From contig JAGKQI010000091.1 in the NCBI GenBank assembly GCA_018806915.1, positions 496,001-560,000 of the forward strand: a stretch of 64,000 nucleotides of DNA. Reading direction: 5' to 3'. Within the stretch, counting starts at the first letter, position 1, and every line of letters starts with the position of its first letter. Position numbers and translations under genes: made by a program. This document shows positions 18,737-28,225 of this stretch, one piece after another. This stretch comes from Phytophthora colocasiae (Eukaryota > Oomycota > Peronosporomycetes > Peronosporales > Peronosporaceae). The notes beneath the pieces are model-generated. The model was not told where the DNA came from, did no database searches, and saw only the letters and a program-made list of their open reading frames with translations.

Positions 18737-21606
18737 TGTCGTCGTAGCTGCTGCATGTTGTCCGACACGTTCACCGCTTCATTCGTCGTGGCTGCCCGCA
18801 CGTTGTTCGCCATGTTCACCGCCGGTCCCTCACTATCCGCCAACATCTCAACACCGTCGTCGCCATCACCGACCGCCATCTCGTTCAGCGCCCGAATGGC
18901 TTCCTCTCGCCACAATCGTTCGTCTTCGCGTCGTTTGGCAGCTCTCGTGCGTGGCCGTGCCGATTCACTGTTCGTCTGCGTCCCTCGTCGTGATCCCGCC
19001 GCTTCCGCCGTCATCGCTGAAGTGCTGTCTGTCGCTACTGCCGGGGTATTATTCACCGCCGCCATCATGGTATCCGACGCTGACTCGTTCGTACTGCGCT
19101 CTGTACCGCACGTAGCTCCTGCCGTCGACACCGCACTGATCTGCCGCTTCGTCTGGTCACTCGATACCGTCGTCAACAGGGGCTCATCCCGCCTAAACTC
19201 CTTGCCGGTTCGCGTTGTGTCGTTCGCCCGTCGTCTGCGTAAGCCTCGTTCGGGTACATCTCCTCGTTCGTTTGAAGGTGCACTCGTCTTCGTCGGTCCA
19301 TTCCGCTGCTCGTTCATCGCTAACAACTCGCCCTGTTGCACGTTCTTCTCGGTGTCCGGGATGCCGCTCCGCGTAGTCGCCACAGCGCCCTCAACGTCCG
19401 GTCCTCGATCCACCCAACTGTTCATTGCCGTCCCCGTCGTCATCTCCGTCATCCGTGCTCGTCGCCGTGCCCTCCGTCTTCTGCCGACTGCTGCTCGTAC
19501 AGATGATGTCACTGGTGCCCTGGAAAGTGCGTCCGCCACCACGTTCGTAGTTCCGGGTCGATACTCGACTTCAAAATTAAATTCCTGTAATATCAAAGCC
19601 CAGCGGTGAAGTTTCCCTGTCAGGTTTGAACTGGTCATTAGCCACTTCAACGCCGAGTGATCAGTGATGATCACGAACTTCCTTCCATACAGGTACGGTC
19701 GAAATAACTTCACTGCCCATACGACTGCCAAGCATTCTAACTCTGTGATTCCGTACTTGCTCTCAGCTTCATTGTTGACCTTACTGGCATACGCTACTGG
19801 CTGCCATCCACTTCCGTGATCCTGCATCAAACACGCGCCTAAACCCACTCGGCTCGCGTCCGTCACCACTCGAAAATCTCGCCGAAAGTCGGGGTAAACC
19901 AACAATGGCTTGCTCGTCAGAATCTCCTTTACTCGCTCAAACGCATTCACCTGCGCGTCCGTCCATTCCCATTCAACATTCTTCCGCAGTAGCTTAGTCA
20001 TTGGGGCCATCAGAGAACCAAAGCCTTCCACAAATCGCCGGTAATAGCCTGCCAAATGTACAAACCGCTTCACTTCAACTGCATCTCGCGGCGTAGGGAA
20101 GTTCTGCACCGCCGTGATCAATCTCTGTAGGGGTCGTACGCCCTCATTACTCAACTCGTGACCCAAATACTCCATGGATCTCATCGCAAACCGACACTTC
20201 TTCAGTTTCAGTGTCAAACCGGCCACTGCCAGTCGCTCCAACACCGTTGCCAGCTCCACGATGTGTCTCTCGATTCCTCCCCGAGTGAAAACCACTATGT
20301 CGTCCAGGTACACCAGACACGTACTCCACATCAAACCTCTCAATACACTATTCATCATCCGTTGGAAGGTCGAAGGTGCGTTTGTGAGTCCGAACGGCAT
20401 TCTGATGAACCGATATAAACCCTTCTTCGTCGTAAACGCAGTTTTATCCCGATCTTCCGGAGCCACTATAATTTGCCAATAGCCCGCTTTCAAGTCCAAT
20501 GTAGTGAAGAGTAGAGCTCCTTCAAGTGCTTCTAATGTTTCGTCAATGCGGGGCAAAGGATACACGTCCTTCTTCGTCACCTTATTGAGCGCTCGATAGT
20601 CAACGCAAAACCGAACCTCGCCATCTTTCTTCTTCACCAACACGACCGGAAAACCCCAGGCTCCGTCGCCTTCTTCAATCACTCCCGCTTTCAACATCGT
20701 GTCCACATTTTCATTAATAACCTGATCTTCGGCCTGTGCTTGCCGTCTCCTCTTCTGCATGATTGGTGCCGTATCACCCGTATCAATGTGGTGCTGTATG
20801 TTTAATGCCGTAGCTGGTGGACAGTCACTCTCATTGCTCGAAAGCCCTCGATAGACACGCAAAAGCTTCATTACCAATTCATGTGCATCCTTCTCTTCAA
20901 CTCCGATATGTATGTCCTTCTCGTTGCTGAGTGGCGTCTCGCTGTCGCCCAACTCATTCATCCAGTCGTTCAGTCGTTCCGTCCGTAGCTCCTTGTTCAT
21001 CTCGAGAATCGTCATGTCTTCATCCATGGGAATCCACGTTCCATGTTCTCGTTTGTTAGGTAGCGTAGCTGGTCGATCATTCGCGTTAACGGCAGGCACC
21101 CAGGCTTTGCCATCCTTCGCCGTTGTTACCGTCGCTGCTAACAGAACTGCCCCCGTACTCCTCGTCGGGATGAACATGCCGCGTTCACCGTTCTTGGCCG
21201 CTACTGATACTTCCACAGGGGTTACCGTCCTTGCTGCAATCTTCGTCTTCCCGGCAACACGTACTGCCGCCACTTTGCGTCCTCCGTCACCATCATTCGT
21301 CCGAAACGGAATCACCACTGTTCGGCCAGCATCATTGTATCGCACTTCGTTACGGCTGAAGTCCATTGTCGCCTCACGCGCCTGCAGGAAGTCAATCCCC
21401 AGTAAAAATTCGTCCGTACAACCCGCCACAATACACGCTTCCACACGTATCTGCTCTCCGAACACGCTGACGATGTCGAAGCTCCACACTCCGATAACGT
21501 CCAGAAGGAACCCTCCGATACCTTCAACGTAGTCCACCGGTGCTGTGTCCGAAATCTTGTCACCCAGAGCCTCCAGTCCGTGCCAGCGATCGTATACCTC
21601 GCGCAA
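18733..21606 (-). CDS. Gypsy pol, protease end, RT and RNase H part
   Basis: 957 codons. Residues about 60-80 (FLLGIDFLQ) are the C-terminal part of the retropepsin. The RT follows, with VDYRALNKVT near 335, the DLKAGYWQI site, MPFGLTNAPSTFQ and YLDD at 433-436. RNase H has VVTDASRVGLGA (D583), TELECLAVVWAV and IITDHSALKWL, all apparently intact. The last 250 residues are a long Thr/Arg/Ala-rich linker to integrase. The protease active-site part lies in another frame (21312-21833), and the break is near 21570-21600. Confidence 0.9.
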   Translation of the reverse strand: MREVYDRWHGLEALGDKISDTAPVDYVEGIGGFLLDVIGVWSFDIVSVFGEQIRVEACIVAGCTDEFLLGIDFLQAREATMDFSRNEVRYNDAGRTVVIPFRTNDGDGGRKVAAVRVAGKTKIAARTVTPVEVSVAAKNGERGMFIPTRSTGAVLLAATVTTAKDGKAWVPAVNANDRPATLPNKREHGTWIPMDEDMTILEMNKELRTERLNDWMNELGDSETPLSNEKDIHIGVEEKDAHELVMKLLRVYRGLSSNESDCPPATALNIQHHIDTGDTAPIMQKRRRQAQAEDQVINENVDTMLKAGVIEEGDGAWGFPVVLVKKKDGEVRFCVDYRALNKVTKKDVYPLPRIDETLEALEGALLFTTLDLKAGYWQIIVAPEDRDKTAFTTKKGLYRFIRMPFGLTNAPSTFQRMMNSVLRGLMWSTCLVYLDDIVVFTRGGIERHIVELATVLERLAVAGLTLKLKKCRFAMRSMEYLGHELSNEGVRPLQRLITAVQNFPTPRDAVEVKRFVHLAGYYRRFVEGFGSLMAPMTKLLRKNVEWEWTDAQVNAFERVKEILTSKPLLVYPDFRRDFRVVTDASRVGLGACLMQDHGSGWQPVAYASKVNNEAESKYGITELECLAVVWAVKLFRPYLYGRKFVIITDHSALKWLMTSSNLTGKLHRWALILQEFNFEVEYRPGTTNVVADALSRAPVTSSVRAAVGRRRRARRRARMTEMTTGTAMNSWVDRGPDVEGAVATTRSGIPDTEKNVQQGELLAMNEQRNGPTKTSAPSNERGDVPERGLRRRRANDTTRTGKEFRRDEPLLTTVSSDQTKRQISAVSTAGATCGTERSTNESASDTMMAAVNNTPAVATDSTSAMTAEAAGSRRGTQTNSESARPRTRAAKRREDERLWREEAIRALNEMAVGDGDDGVEMLADSEGPAVNMANNVRAATTNEAVNVSDNMQQLRRQ

Positions 21607-22765
21607 CTGTCCAATTTCACGTCTTTTTGGGTTCCCGAGACCGTCACCGTAGCTGTAGGCAGCCCATCTTCCGCACCGATGTACTCCACTGTCTCCGCTT
21701 CATCCTGCTGCTGTTCGTCGTTGCGACTCAACTGCTTCACTAGGCTCACCTGAGCTCGTTCTTTCGTTTCCTTGTTTGTCGTACCATCATTGTTTACTCT
21801 GGTCTCCTCACCACGTTCGTTCAGTCGTTTCAAGGCTTCCTCGGCATCTCGCGCTCGTCGGATCTGTCGAACTACCTCTTCACGTTTACGGTTGGCTTCC
21901 CTGTCTTGCGTAGCACGCCGTTCTGCTGTTTTTCACGGGTCCTTCTACGTTTCGCCATTCGCCGCTTCCGTCGCCGTGCTTGTCGAGCCTTCAGCAGCTC
22001 ACTGGTTAACGCGGAACCGTCCACCACCTGCTCATCGTCCGGTGCGCTGTCGTCGTCCACTTCGGGGTCTTTCACGGGTTGGTTGCATTCTTTGGGGTCC
22101 GCCGTCGTTGGCGTCGCCACTACGTCGTCATTCACTACGCTATCGGGGCCAACACTAGCCGCTGCTGTCACCGCGTCTCCACTGTTAGGCGACTCCGGGT
22201 TCTTCACCGTGCTCACCGGAGTGTCAACTGTCACCACCAAGGCTGGTCCTCCGTCGGCGTCATTCGTAATCGGAGTGCTGCAATCTGTCGGCTGGTGCGC
22301 ATCGCTACTTTCTGTTGCTCGATATAGGGTGGTGCCCTCAGTTGCTGCCGTCTTCGTCGTCGACGTCGCGCTTACACCTGCCGTTGGACCCGTTCGTGTC
22401 ATTCTGGTCGCCGCCGGAGGAGTCTCCACCGTCGCTGCGCCTTCCCCAGCTTGACGTCGGTCCTTCGCACTACTGTCCGCCCGCTGTTTTCGTGTTGCCG
22501 CATATCTCCATTCCTCCTGCTCTCTTTGCGCTCGGGTATACCGTGTCATGGCCATCACCGGTCTCAAGGTAGACACATACTTCTCGGCCTGTAGTCGATT
22601 GATTAGCATCTCGTCGTCCTTCATAATCTGTTGCCACTCGACAATGTCGTCGCTTGTCAACACCTTCTTGTCCTGCACCACGTTCACGCCGTTTCCACGC
22701 CGTCCCGCATTGCAAACCACGCCAATTTCCGTCGCTTCACTCTTTTCGGGGTGTCCGTTCCTCAC
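21312..22765 (-). pseudogene. Gypsy pol N-terminal part with protease, frame-broken
   Basis: Two overlapping open frames cover it: 21872-22765 (297 codons, charged linker) and 21312-21833. The reading moves between them near 21935, where the AERRATQDREANRKREEV stretch takes over. The protease active site reads LDSCARYTIAG, with Cys where retropepsins usually have Gly (D-S/T-G). The frame then has to change once more near 21570-21600 to reach the RT frame. These breaks sit oddly with the nearly identical LTRs. Confidence 0.75.
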
Positions 22766-22785
22766 CGTCGAACGCCGTATCCCCG

Positions 22786-25152
22786 CTACGCCGTTCGCTG
22801 CTCGTTTTCCGACTTGGTCGGAGGCTTCGTTCCGCGTGTACGCATGTACTCATCGTTTCGTGCCTTAGCCTCGCTGTCGGTGCACATCCTCGCAAAGTGG
22901 CCCACTCGGTTGCACGCAAAGCACCGGGTTTCGTTCGGACAATGTGTTGACCAATGGCCCTTGCCACCGCACCGCCGACACTCTCTGCCGTCTCTCGAAC
23001 CACCATTTTCCTGACGCGCTTCATTTTGCCGACCTTCATTCGCACCAGCCTGCTTTACCGCTGCTTTCGTCTTTGCCGTCTTCGGTGGGGTATCTGACTC
23101 TCCATCGCCTGGTTCCGTCGCTTGGGTTTTCGCCTTCTTCGCAGGTGGCTTTGTCTCGTTTGCACTGCTCTTCCGCGCACGTGGTTTACCTGCCGGCTTC
23201 GGTTCCCAAAATCGTCCGTTCCATCGTCTGCCTGGTATCTTCTGGATCATGCCCGTAAGTCGGTTATACACGCCTTGAGGGTTCGTGAATAGCGCCAATT
23301 GTTCAGCTGTCTCGGTCGCTGCTCGTCCTCCAGTCTCCGTTGTCGCACCCGCTACCTCTCCGGGGACACTTACTCCACCGACACCTGGGATCATCACCGT
23401 TGTACCGCTGGGATCATTCACCTGCACCAGATGAGTCGCGTGTGCAGCTGGAAACGCCTGTCCAATGTTATGCATTCCTCGCACAACATTTTCTAACGGG
23501 TCGCTCAACTGGGTCGCCTTCTTCACTGCCTTCTCCAGCGTCTTCGGAACTGGTGGCTGCTTGACTAACTGTCTTGTCGTCCGGTCCAAGTTTCTATAGA
23601 ATTGAGCCAGGAAAACTCTCTCTTCCACTGGATTTCTGTCGGCTGCTTCTCGCAATCCAGCCGCATAGTCTGCGTACGACTCGCCGGCTATCATCATCCG
23701 CGTGTTCACTCTCCATTCGGCTTCCTCCAAGTTTTGTGGTGGCGCGTATCTCTGCAGTAGACCTCTCTTCAAATGCGTCCAAGTGCGTTCTCGTGCTGGC
23801 GTCCTTCGGTCTCGGTTGACCCACCATCGTGCCGCGTTCTCAGCCAATTTGTTGCCCAAGATGAAGTACAAGGCCTTGTCGGACCAGTCGCCACGTCCAG
23901 ATTCCCGTGCTCCTTCGAGTGCTAAGTCGATTCGATCGATCCATGTCGAGACCGAGATGCCCGACTCTGGCGTGAACACTGGAAGCTCCAAGTCCTTGAT
24001 GCTCCGTTGCGTAGCTCGCCGTCGCCGTTCTTCCCGTTCGCGTTGCTCATGTTGCCTGTGCCGTCCTCGTTGCTCATACCGGTCGCGTCTTTCCCGGCGG
24101 TCGCGTCGTTCTCGTCGTTCGCGTCTTTGGCGGTCAGGCCGTTCCTCGCGTCGTTCACGTTCTCTTCGCGCGCTTCGTGATCTGCTTCGGTCGCTCTCGT
24201 CACTGGAACTTCCACTACTGGTTTCGGAACTGCTATCACCGCTGCTTCCATCGTCGCTGGGCGGTCCGCCACGTTCCCATTCAGAGTCGTCGGAGCTGTC
24301 GTCGCCTAAAGGATCGCCATTCCCTTGTATCCGTCGTCGTACTGGATGTGGGTCGTGATGCCTCCGACGCTCTCCTTGCCGTCGTGCTTCGCTTCGGGAC
24401 CGACGTCCGCGTCGTTCTTGCTCGTTCTCGTGTCGTCGTCCACGGTCTCGGTGTTCGTCATCGTCGTGGTGCCGGCGTACTGCTCGTTTCGGTGCTTCTC
24501 GTTCCTTTTCGGGGTGCCGTGGTGCTCGTCGTCCGTCGTCGCTGTCTTCGTCGTCTTGATATCGAGGCCGCTCGTCACGCCCGTATCCGGCACGTTCATC
24601 ATCGTCGTGCGGTAATTCTTCCACCACTCGTCGTTCGTCGGCGTCCAGCTGCGGTACTCTGGCGTCCGGCGTACGCTCCCGTTGTAGTGTGCACACCCGG
24701 TCGTACATCTTCCTTAGAGTTTCGCCTAACTCCTGGAGATCCATCTCACCTGCGTTGCCAAAGTCAGCTGCAGACCGTTCAGCTGCAACAACTCCTCGTC
24801 CTCGTGGTCCCGTTTCTTTCATTTGCTGGCCTGGTTCCGCTAATGCCAATCCATCTTCTCTTCCGGCAAGTGCTGTTGGAACTTCCGTTGCTGGCGGCTC
24901 TTCGTCAGCCGTCACGTTCTCGTGAGTGTCGGTCGCCGTGTGACTATTTACCGTCGGGAGGTTCTCCTCGTCGTCGTCCAGTTCGCGGTTGTCGTCCGTC
25001 TCCTCATTGTCCTCAGTCTTCTTCTCTGAGCTACGTCGAACTCGTGTACTCCGTGCCCTCGAAGCTCTCTTCTCTTTCGTCGCCGTCAGCGCCGTTCGTG
25101 TGCTCGTCATCTGTCTCGTTACTCTCCGAAGTTGCCCCTGTATGACCACCAT
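22786..25152 (-). CDS. Gypsy Gag polyprotein
   Basis: 788 codons from the ATG at 25152. The order is a charged low-complexity N-terminal part rich in Arg/Glu/Asp, a capsid-like region (KDLELPVFTPESGISVSTWIDRIDLAL ... WWVNRD ... ESYADYAAGLREAADRN), a Lys-rich linker, and two CCHC knuckles near the C-terminus (CRRCGGKGHWSTHC and CFACNRVGHFARMC). The A of the start codon is the last base of the 5' LTR and the TG belongs to the primer-binding site, so gag has almost no leader. The frame also stays open 13 codons into the LTR. Confidence 0.88.
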   Translation of the reverse strand: MVVIQGQLRRVTRQMTSTRTALTATKEKRASRARSTRVRRSSEKKTEDNEETDDNRELDDDEENLPTVNSHTATDTHENVTADEEPPATEVPTALAGREDGLALAEPGQQMKETGPRGRGVVAAERSAADFGNAGEMDLQELGETLRKMYDRVCTLQRERTPDARVPQLDADERRVVEELPHDDDERAGYGRDERPRYQDDEDSDDGRRAPRHPEKEREAPKRAVRRHHDDDEHRDRGRRHENEQERRGRRSRSEARRQGERRRHHDPHPVRRRIQGNGDPLGDDSSDDSEWERGGPPSDDGSSGDSSSETSSGSSSDESDRSRSRSARRERERREERPDRQRRERRERRDRRERRDRYEQRGRHRQHEQREREERRRRATQRSIKDLELPVFTPESGISVSTWIDRIDLALEGARESGRGDWSDKALYFILGNKLAENAARWWVNRDRRTPARERTWTHLKRGLLQRYAPPQNLEEAEWRVNTRMMIAGESYADYAAGLREAADRNPVEERVFLAQFYRNLDRTTRQLVKQPPVPKTLEKAVKKATQLSDPLENVVRGMHNIGQAFPAAHATHLVQVNDPSGTTVMIPGVGGVSVPGEVAGATTETGGRAATETAEQLALFTNPQGVYNRLTGMIQKIPGRRWNGRFWEPKPAGKPRARKSSANETKPPAKKAKTQATEPGDGESDTPPKTAKTKAAVKQAGANEGRQNEARQENGGSRDGRECRRCGGKGHWSTHCPNETRCFACNRVGHFARMCTDSEAKARNDEYMRTRGTKPPTKSENEQRTA
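25135..25151 (-). other. Primer-binding site of the gypsy element
   Basis: Directly after the 5' LTR the minus strand reads TGGTGGTCATACAGGGG. The TGG start pairs with a tRNA CCA end. I did not identify the tRNA. Confidence 0.7.
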
Positions 25153-26051
25153 GTAGCGTTTGCCTTTTATCTTGCCCGGCACGTTGAGCAAGTCGTATTG
25201 CTCCTGGCTTCTGCGTCCCGTTCACTTCGTATAGATTTAACACCTTCTGGCCGACAGCAACCACTTGTTGCTGCGCCGGGCCCGTAGCTTCTGCTGCGAC
25301 CCTATTTATTTAATAGACACTACTCTTAATGCCTACTTTCGTTCGTCTCGTTCGTCTCTTTCGTCGTCTCAGTCACAGCCAAGTCTTCGTCCTTCAGCTC
25401 CTCGCAGTTCGTCCTGAGCCCGCCGACACCGTTGAGACCCTCCAGGTGACGTGAAGTCGCTCGCACAGCTGTCGGAGTACTCACCAAAGCACTTCCAGTC
25501 GCCGCCGCCTTCTAGTGTCGCCCAGTCCCGTTCCGCTGCCCGCCCAGTTCTCACCACTCGTCACCGTCGTCCAAAGCCTTGTCCGCTCGTTCGGTTGCCT
25601 GCTGCCTGCTTCTCAAGCAGCCCGCAAATTTCGTAATGAGCTCTCCAGCTCTCGTTTCGAAGTGAGCCCCACTTGCTCCCTTCGTCGAATCTTTTAGAAT
25701 GAGCTCCACCTGCTCCCTTCGTCGTCAGCCGGTCTCCCTTCTTCAAGGTCTCCGGTATCCAGCAGCTCACAGCTAGTTCGAACCCTCATCGTACCACTGC
25801 TCCGCCACCTCGTGCTGCACTCCCGTGCTCCCGTACATGTACTCGTAGAAGGCGGCCACACTCATCGGCCCGCGCTCCTGTCGTTCGCCATTCCCGAGAC
25901 CGCCAGCACTTCTCCCACTCGTGCTGCAGCTCTTCCAGTCCATCGTGTCCAACTCATGGACGTCCTTCAAGCGTCCACGTCGTCCGTCCTTCAAGTGTCC
26001 ACATCGTCCGTCTGTCAGATTTGCGGCTGTCTGGCATGACATCCTGTTACA
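25152..26051 (-). repeat. 5' LTR of the gypsy element
   Basis: 900-bp copy of the 15971-16869 LTR. Its outer end (26051) is followed by the GTAC duplication. Confidence 0.95.
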
Positions 26052-26189
26052 GTACGGTAACCAGCGTCATATATTTACAAATGTAAACCATCTTGAAAAT
26101 AGTAGGAAACAAGACTCAAATATCCGTTGTTCAAGATTGTTCCCCTTCGTAAATGGAATCTAGCCGACAATACCAACGATGACCAATGC

Positions 26190-26540
26190 TCATTTCATGC
26201 CTACCGACGCTCTCGCCTTCTCGAGGAATTTTTCCTGATCAGCCACTTTTTTCAACGTATCCTTAATCTTTTTCGTTTGGCCCATCGACCTCTTTATCGC
26301 CGTCAACTTCTTCACGAATTCGGTGAGAAGGCCTCTCTCTTCGTCGAAGGTGTCAAAGTCATATTCGTCGTTCTCCACACGACGAAGCATCCGCCCGCGC
26401 TCCGACGGGGTTTTGTCGATGCTAGCAGAATCACCTCCGTCCTCGTTCGTAGCTTTGGCTTCTTTAACCGAAGCAAATGCTGTAGCGCTGGCGTGGAGAG
26501 TGGCCATAATCATCACTGCAAGAATGAAAGTGAGACGCAT
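26190..26540 (-). CDS. RxLR-dEER secreted effector candidate, 116 aa
   Basis: The N-terminal signal peptide is residues 1-21 (MRLTFILAV..., ending ASATA). RMLR is at residues 50-53 and DEER at 66-69, the spacing expected for RxLR effectors delivered into plant cells. The C-terminal 47 residues are lysine-rich and helical (VKKLTAIKRS, EKFLEKARA) and too short for a recognisable full WY fold. It is a divergent relative of the pair at 49368 and 50891, with the same signal peptide start, the same RxLR position and an ADxxKxLEKA end. The gene lies about 135 bp from the gypsy insertion. An oomycete Inr-like element sits about 60 bp upstream of the ATG. Host target is unknown. Confidence 0.85.
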   Translation of the reverse strand: MRLTFILAVMIMATLHASATAFASVKEAKATNEDGGDSASIDKTPSERGRMLRRVENDEYDFDTFDEERGLLTEFVKKLTAIKRSMGQTKKIKDTLKKVADQEKFLEKARASVGMK

Positions 26541-26589
26541 GGTTGGTCCTTCAGTATTTTCCGGGGAGGCTTGGGTGGTTGTTTGCAGG

Positions 26590-26612
26590 AGTGCGCAAAT
26601 TGTGGAATGAAG
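26590..26612 (-). promoter_or_regulatory. Oomycete Inr-like core promoter of the 26190 effector
   Basis: The minus strand reads TTCATTCCACAATTTGCGC, matching the oomycete initiator consensus TCATTYYNCAWTTT, about 60 bp upstream of the ATG. Confidence 0.65.
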
Positions 26613-26988
26613 TGCGTCTAACGAGGGTATCGGTTTGTTTGCTGTGTTGTTAAGAACTTTTTGAAGATGTAGCCGGTATCACCTGTCTCATCCAAAAGCT
26701 AATGAATTTGTCCCGACTCAAACAGACTGTCTGCAGTGAGTACTGTACATGTATTTGATTTCTGAAAGAAATAAAGAGTACAAACTTAATCGCATTTACA
26801 ACCATTACTTGACCTACTACAAGGCTAATTCATCCCAAATGGACGCTCTCACGTCAAGTATCAAATTGATCTGAGAGTGCATGCACCGGTGCCTCCTCCT
26901 CGACCGGTGCCTCATGTACGTGACAAAATTACTCTTGCCTTTTTGTAATGTTGAATACACTCCACATTTTCAATCTCAAGATTCAAAG
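26613..26988. other. Intergenic, effector upstream region
   Basis: Upstream of the effector promoter. The segment GTAGCCGGTATCACCTGTC near 26670 is also found upstream of the effector pair (near 49962 and 50700), so the duplicated block included upstream DNA. Nothing else was recognised. Confidence 0.5.
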
Positions 26989-27471
26989 GAGAAGATGATA
27001 CGGTTCTACGAATTTCCAACGTAAGCTGAGACTTTTCATCTACTATGCATGAAGGTGATTAGCAGAAGGATGTGAATCATCGTTCACAAACCGTGGGTCT
27101 TGTGGAATCGTAGTTTACATACGTACCTGTAGGAACCAACATTCTTCGTTCAGTTTTACGTACACATCTTTGACGGGCGTACCAACGGTTGGTTAAACAC
27201 TTGAGCTTGGGATGCATTTTGGGCCTTTCCAGCATTTTGATCTTCACTCATAAAAGTTTGACCACCAAAATGCCAGTGATCTTTGAACTTCGAAAATGAA
27301 GCTAGGATAGTAGTTTTTTAGTTTTATGCGATATTCCTACTACGCATTGTATTGTCTTAGAGATTTTGAGTATGGTCGAGACCACGCTTTCTCCATATCC
27401 TTCTGTTGATCAAGGTAAAAACTCTCAGCTTACGTTGTAAACTCGCAGAACCGTAATCATCTTCCTTGGAA
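26989..27471. mobile_element. Foldback/MITE-like element, about 480 bp
   Basis: About 50 bp at the left (from GATGATACGGTTCTACGAAT to ACGTAAGCTGAGACTTTT) recur inverted at the right end (27412-27470) with a few mismatches. The interior has no coding frame. A target duplication could not be fixed by eye, so the superfamily is open. Confidence 0.65.
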
Positions 27472-27780
27472 ATGAAAATGTTTGCCTCCCAGCTTCACCC
27501 TGTCCCCGCAACACCGACTAACATTGCTGCCCGCCGTAGTCAGTTGTCGCTAGGATTTTGAGAGATCCAGTTGCCAATTTCATTGGCTACTGCAACACGA
27601 AAAGTTCTTCCCTCAAAATACTTGAAAATGCCATGCTGTGCGTGAACTCCCAGATTCATTTTGTACTTGTTGACAGCGTCAACTGAAGGAGTTCACGTAT
27701 TTTCCAAGCAGACATGCGAATTTGTACTTCAAGTAGTAATAATTTACAGAGCGAGAAAGGTGTGGTTGCTAAACTAGTTT
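27472..27780. other. Intergenic with a weak hairpin
   Basis: Between the foldback element and the SDR relic. A loose inverted repeat spans about 27604-27732 (CGTGAACTCC against GGAGTTCACG, ACTTGAA against TTCAAGT). No gene was seen. Confidence 0.4.
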
Positions 27781-27789
27781 GAAGGTGCA

Positions 27790-28081
27790 TCTTTTTCTTG
27801 GGGAAGATGTTTACCACATGACCAAGGCAGCACGAGAAGGGTTTTCGAAATCGCTCCGCAACTAGTTGTGTGCGGGACGAGCATCAAGGTGGTTGTGGTG
27901 TGTACGGGTGTACCATCTACCAGCAGCGTATCGGCTTCGACAAGAAGCTGTACCCGCATTTCATGGAGGAGTGGGGGGGGGCTACGATCCAGTGGTGCTA
28001 AGGATATCGTGGATGCCATTTTTTGGGGTGGTGTGTGTGTGTGTGGATAAATCGAAGTCGAATGCTCGCAATGCCAAATAA
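27790..28081 (+). pseudogene. Decayed SDR fragment, paralogue of the 6008 gene
   Basis: Begins inside the catalytic region (VYHMTKAAREGFSKSLRN, then an in-frame stop) and continues in shifted frames through the QRIGFDKKLYPHFMEE equivalent to the end (NARNAK then stop, compared with NTRNVK at 7832). Unlike the 6008 gene it has no LTR at this site. The block SDR then LRR-like repeats the order at 6008-8842. Confidence 0.8.
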
Positions 28082-28225
28082 AATATAACTCGAGCACATT
28101 GCCAATTCGTCCGTGGTTTGACTACATTGGGAAGATCGTATACGCGATAGGTCGGTTGGGTCGACAACTTCAGTTTCCACTCTTGAATTTGGAGCTTTAA
28201 CTTATCCGTGAATCCTGGTAACCGG

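Larger units (their letters stand above)
15971..26051 (-). mobile_element. Full-length Ty3/gypsy LTR retrotransposon, 10,081 bp
   Basis: Two LTRs of 899 and 900 bp (15971-16869 and 25152-26051) start TGTAGCG and end TGTTACA. They are flanked by GTAC on both outer sides (15967-15970 and 26052-26055). By eye the LTRs differ at two places only: G at 16588 against A at 25769, and one extra C near 25857. That indicates a very recent insertion. Gene order on the minus strand is gag, protease, RT, RNase H, integrase. The solo LTR at 6660 is a relative. Confidence 0.95.

Noticed and set aside
24177..25145. 322-codon plus-strand open frame opposite gag, and similar ones at 18653-19609, 20912-21532 and 23702-24358
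   Set aside because: They mirror the Arg/Asp/Glu-rich low-complexity gag and pol on the minus strand, which leaves the complementary frame open. No domain and no start context. Treated as shadows, unlike the 53954-57010 frame, which does not lie over pol.
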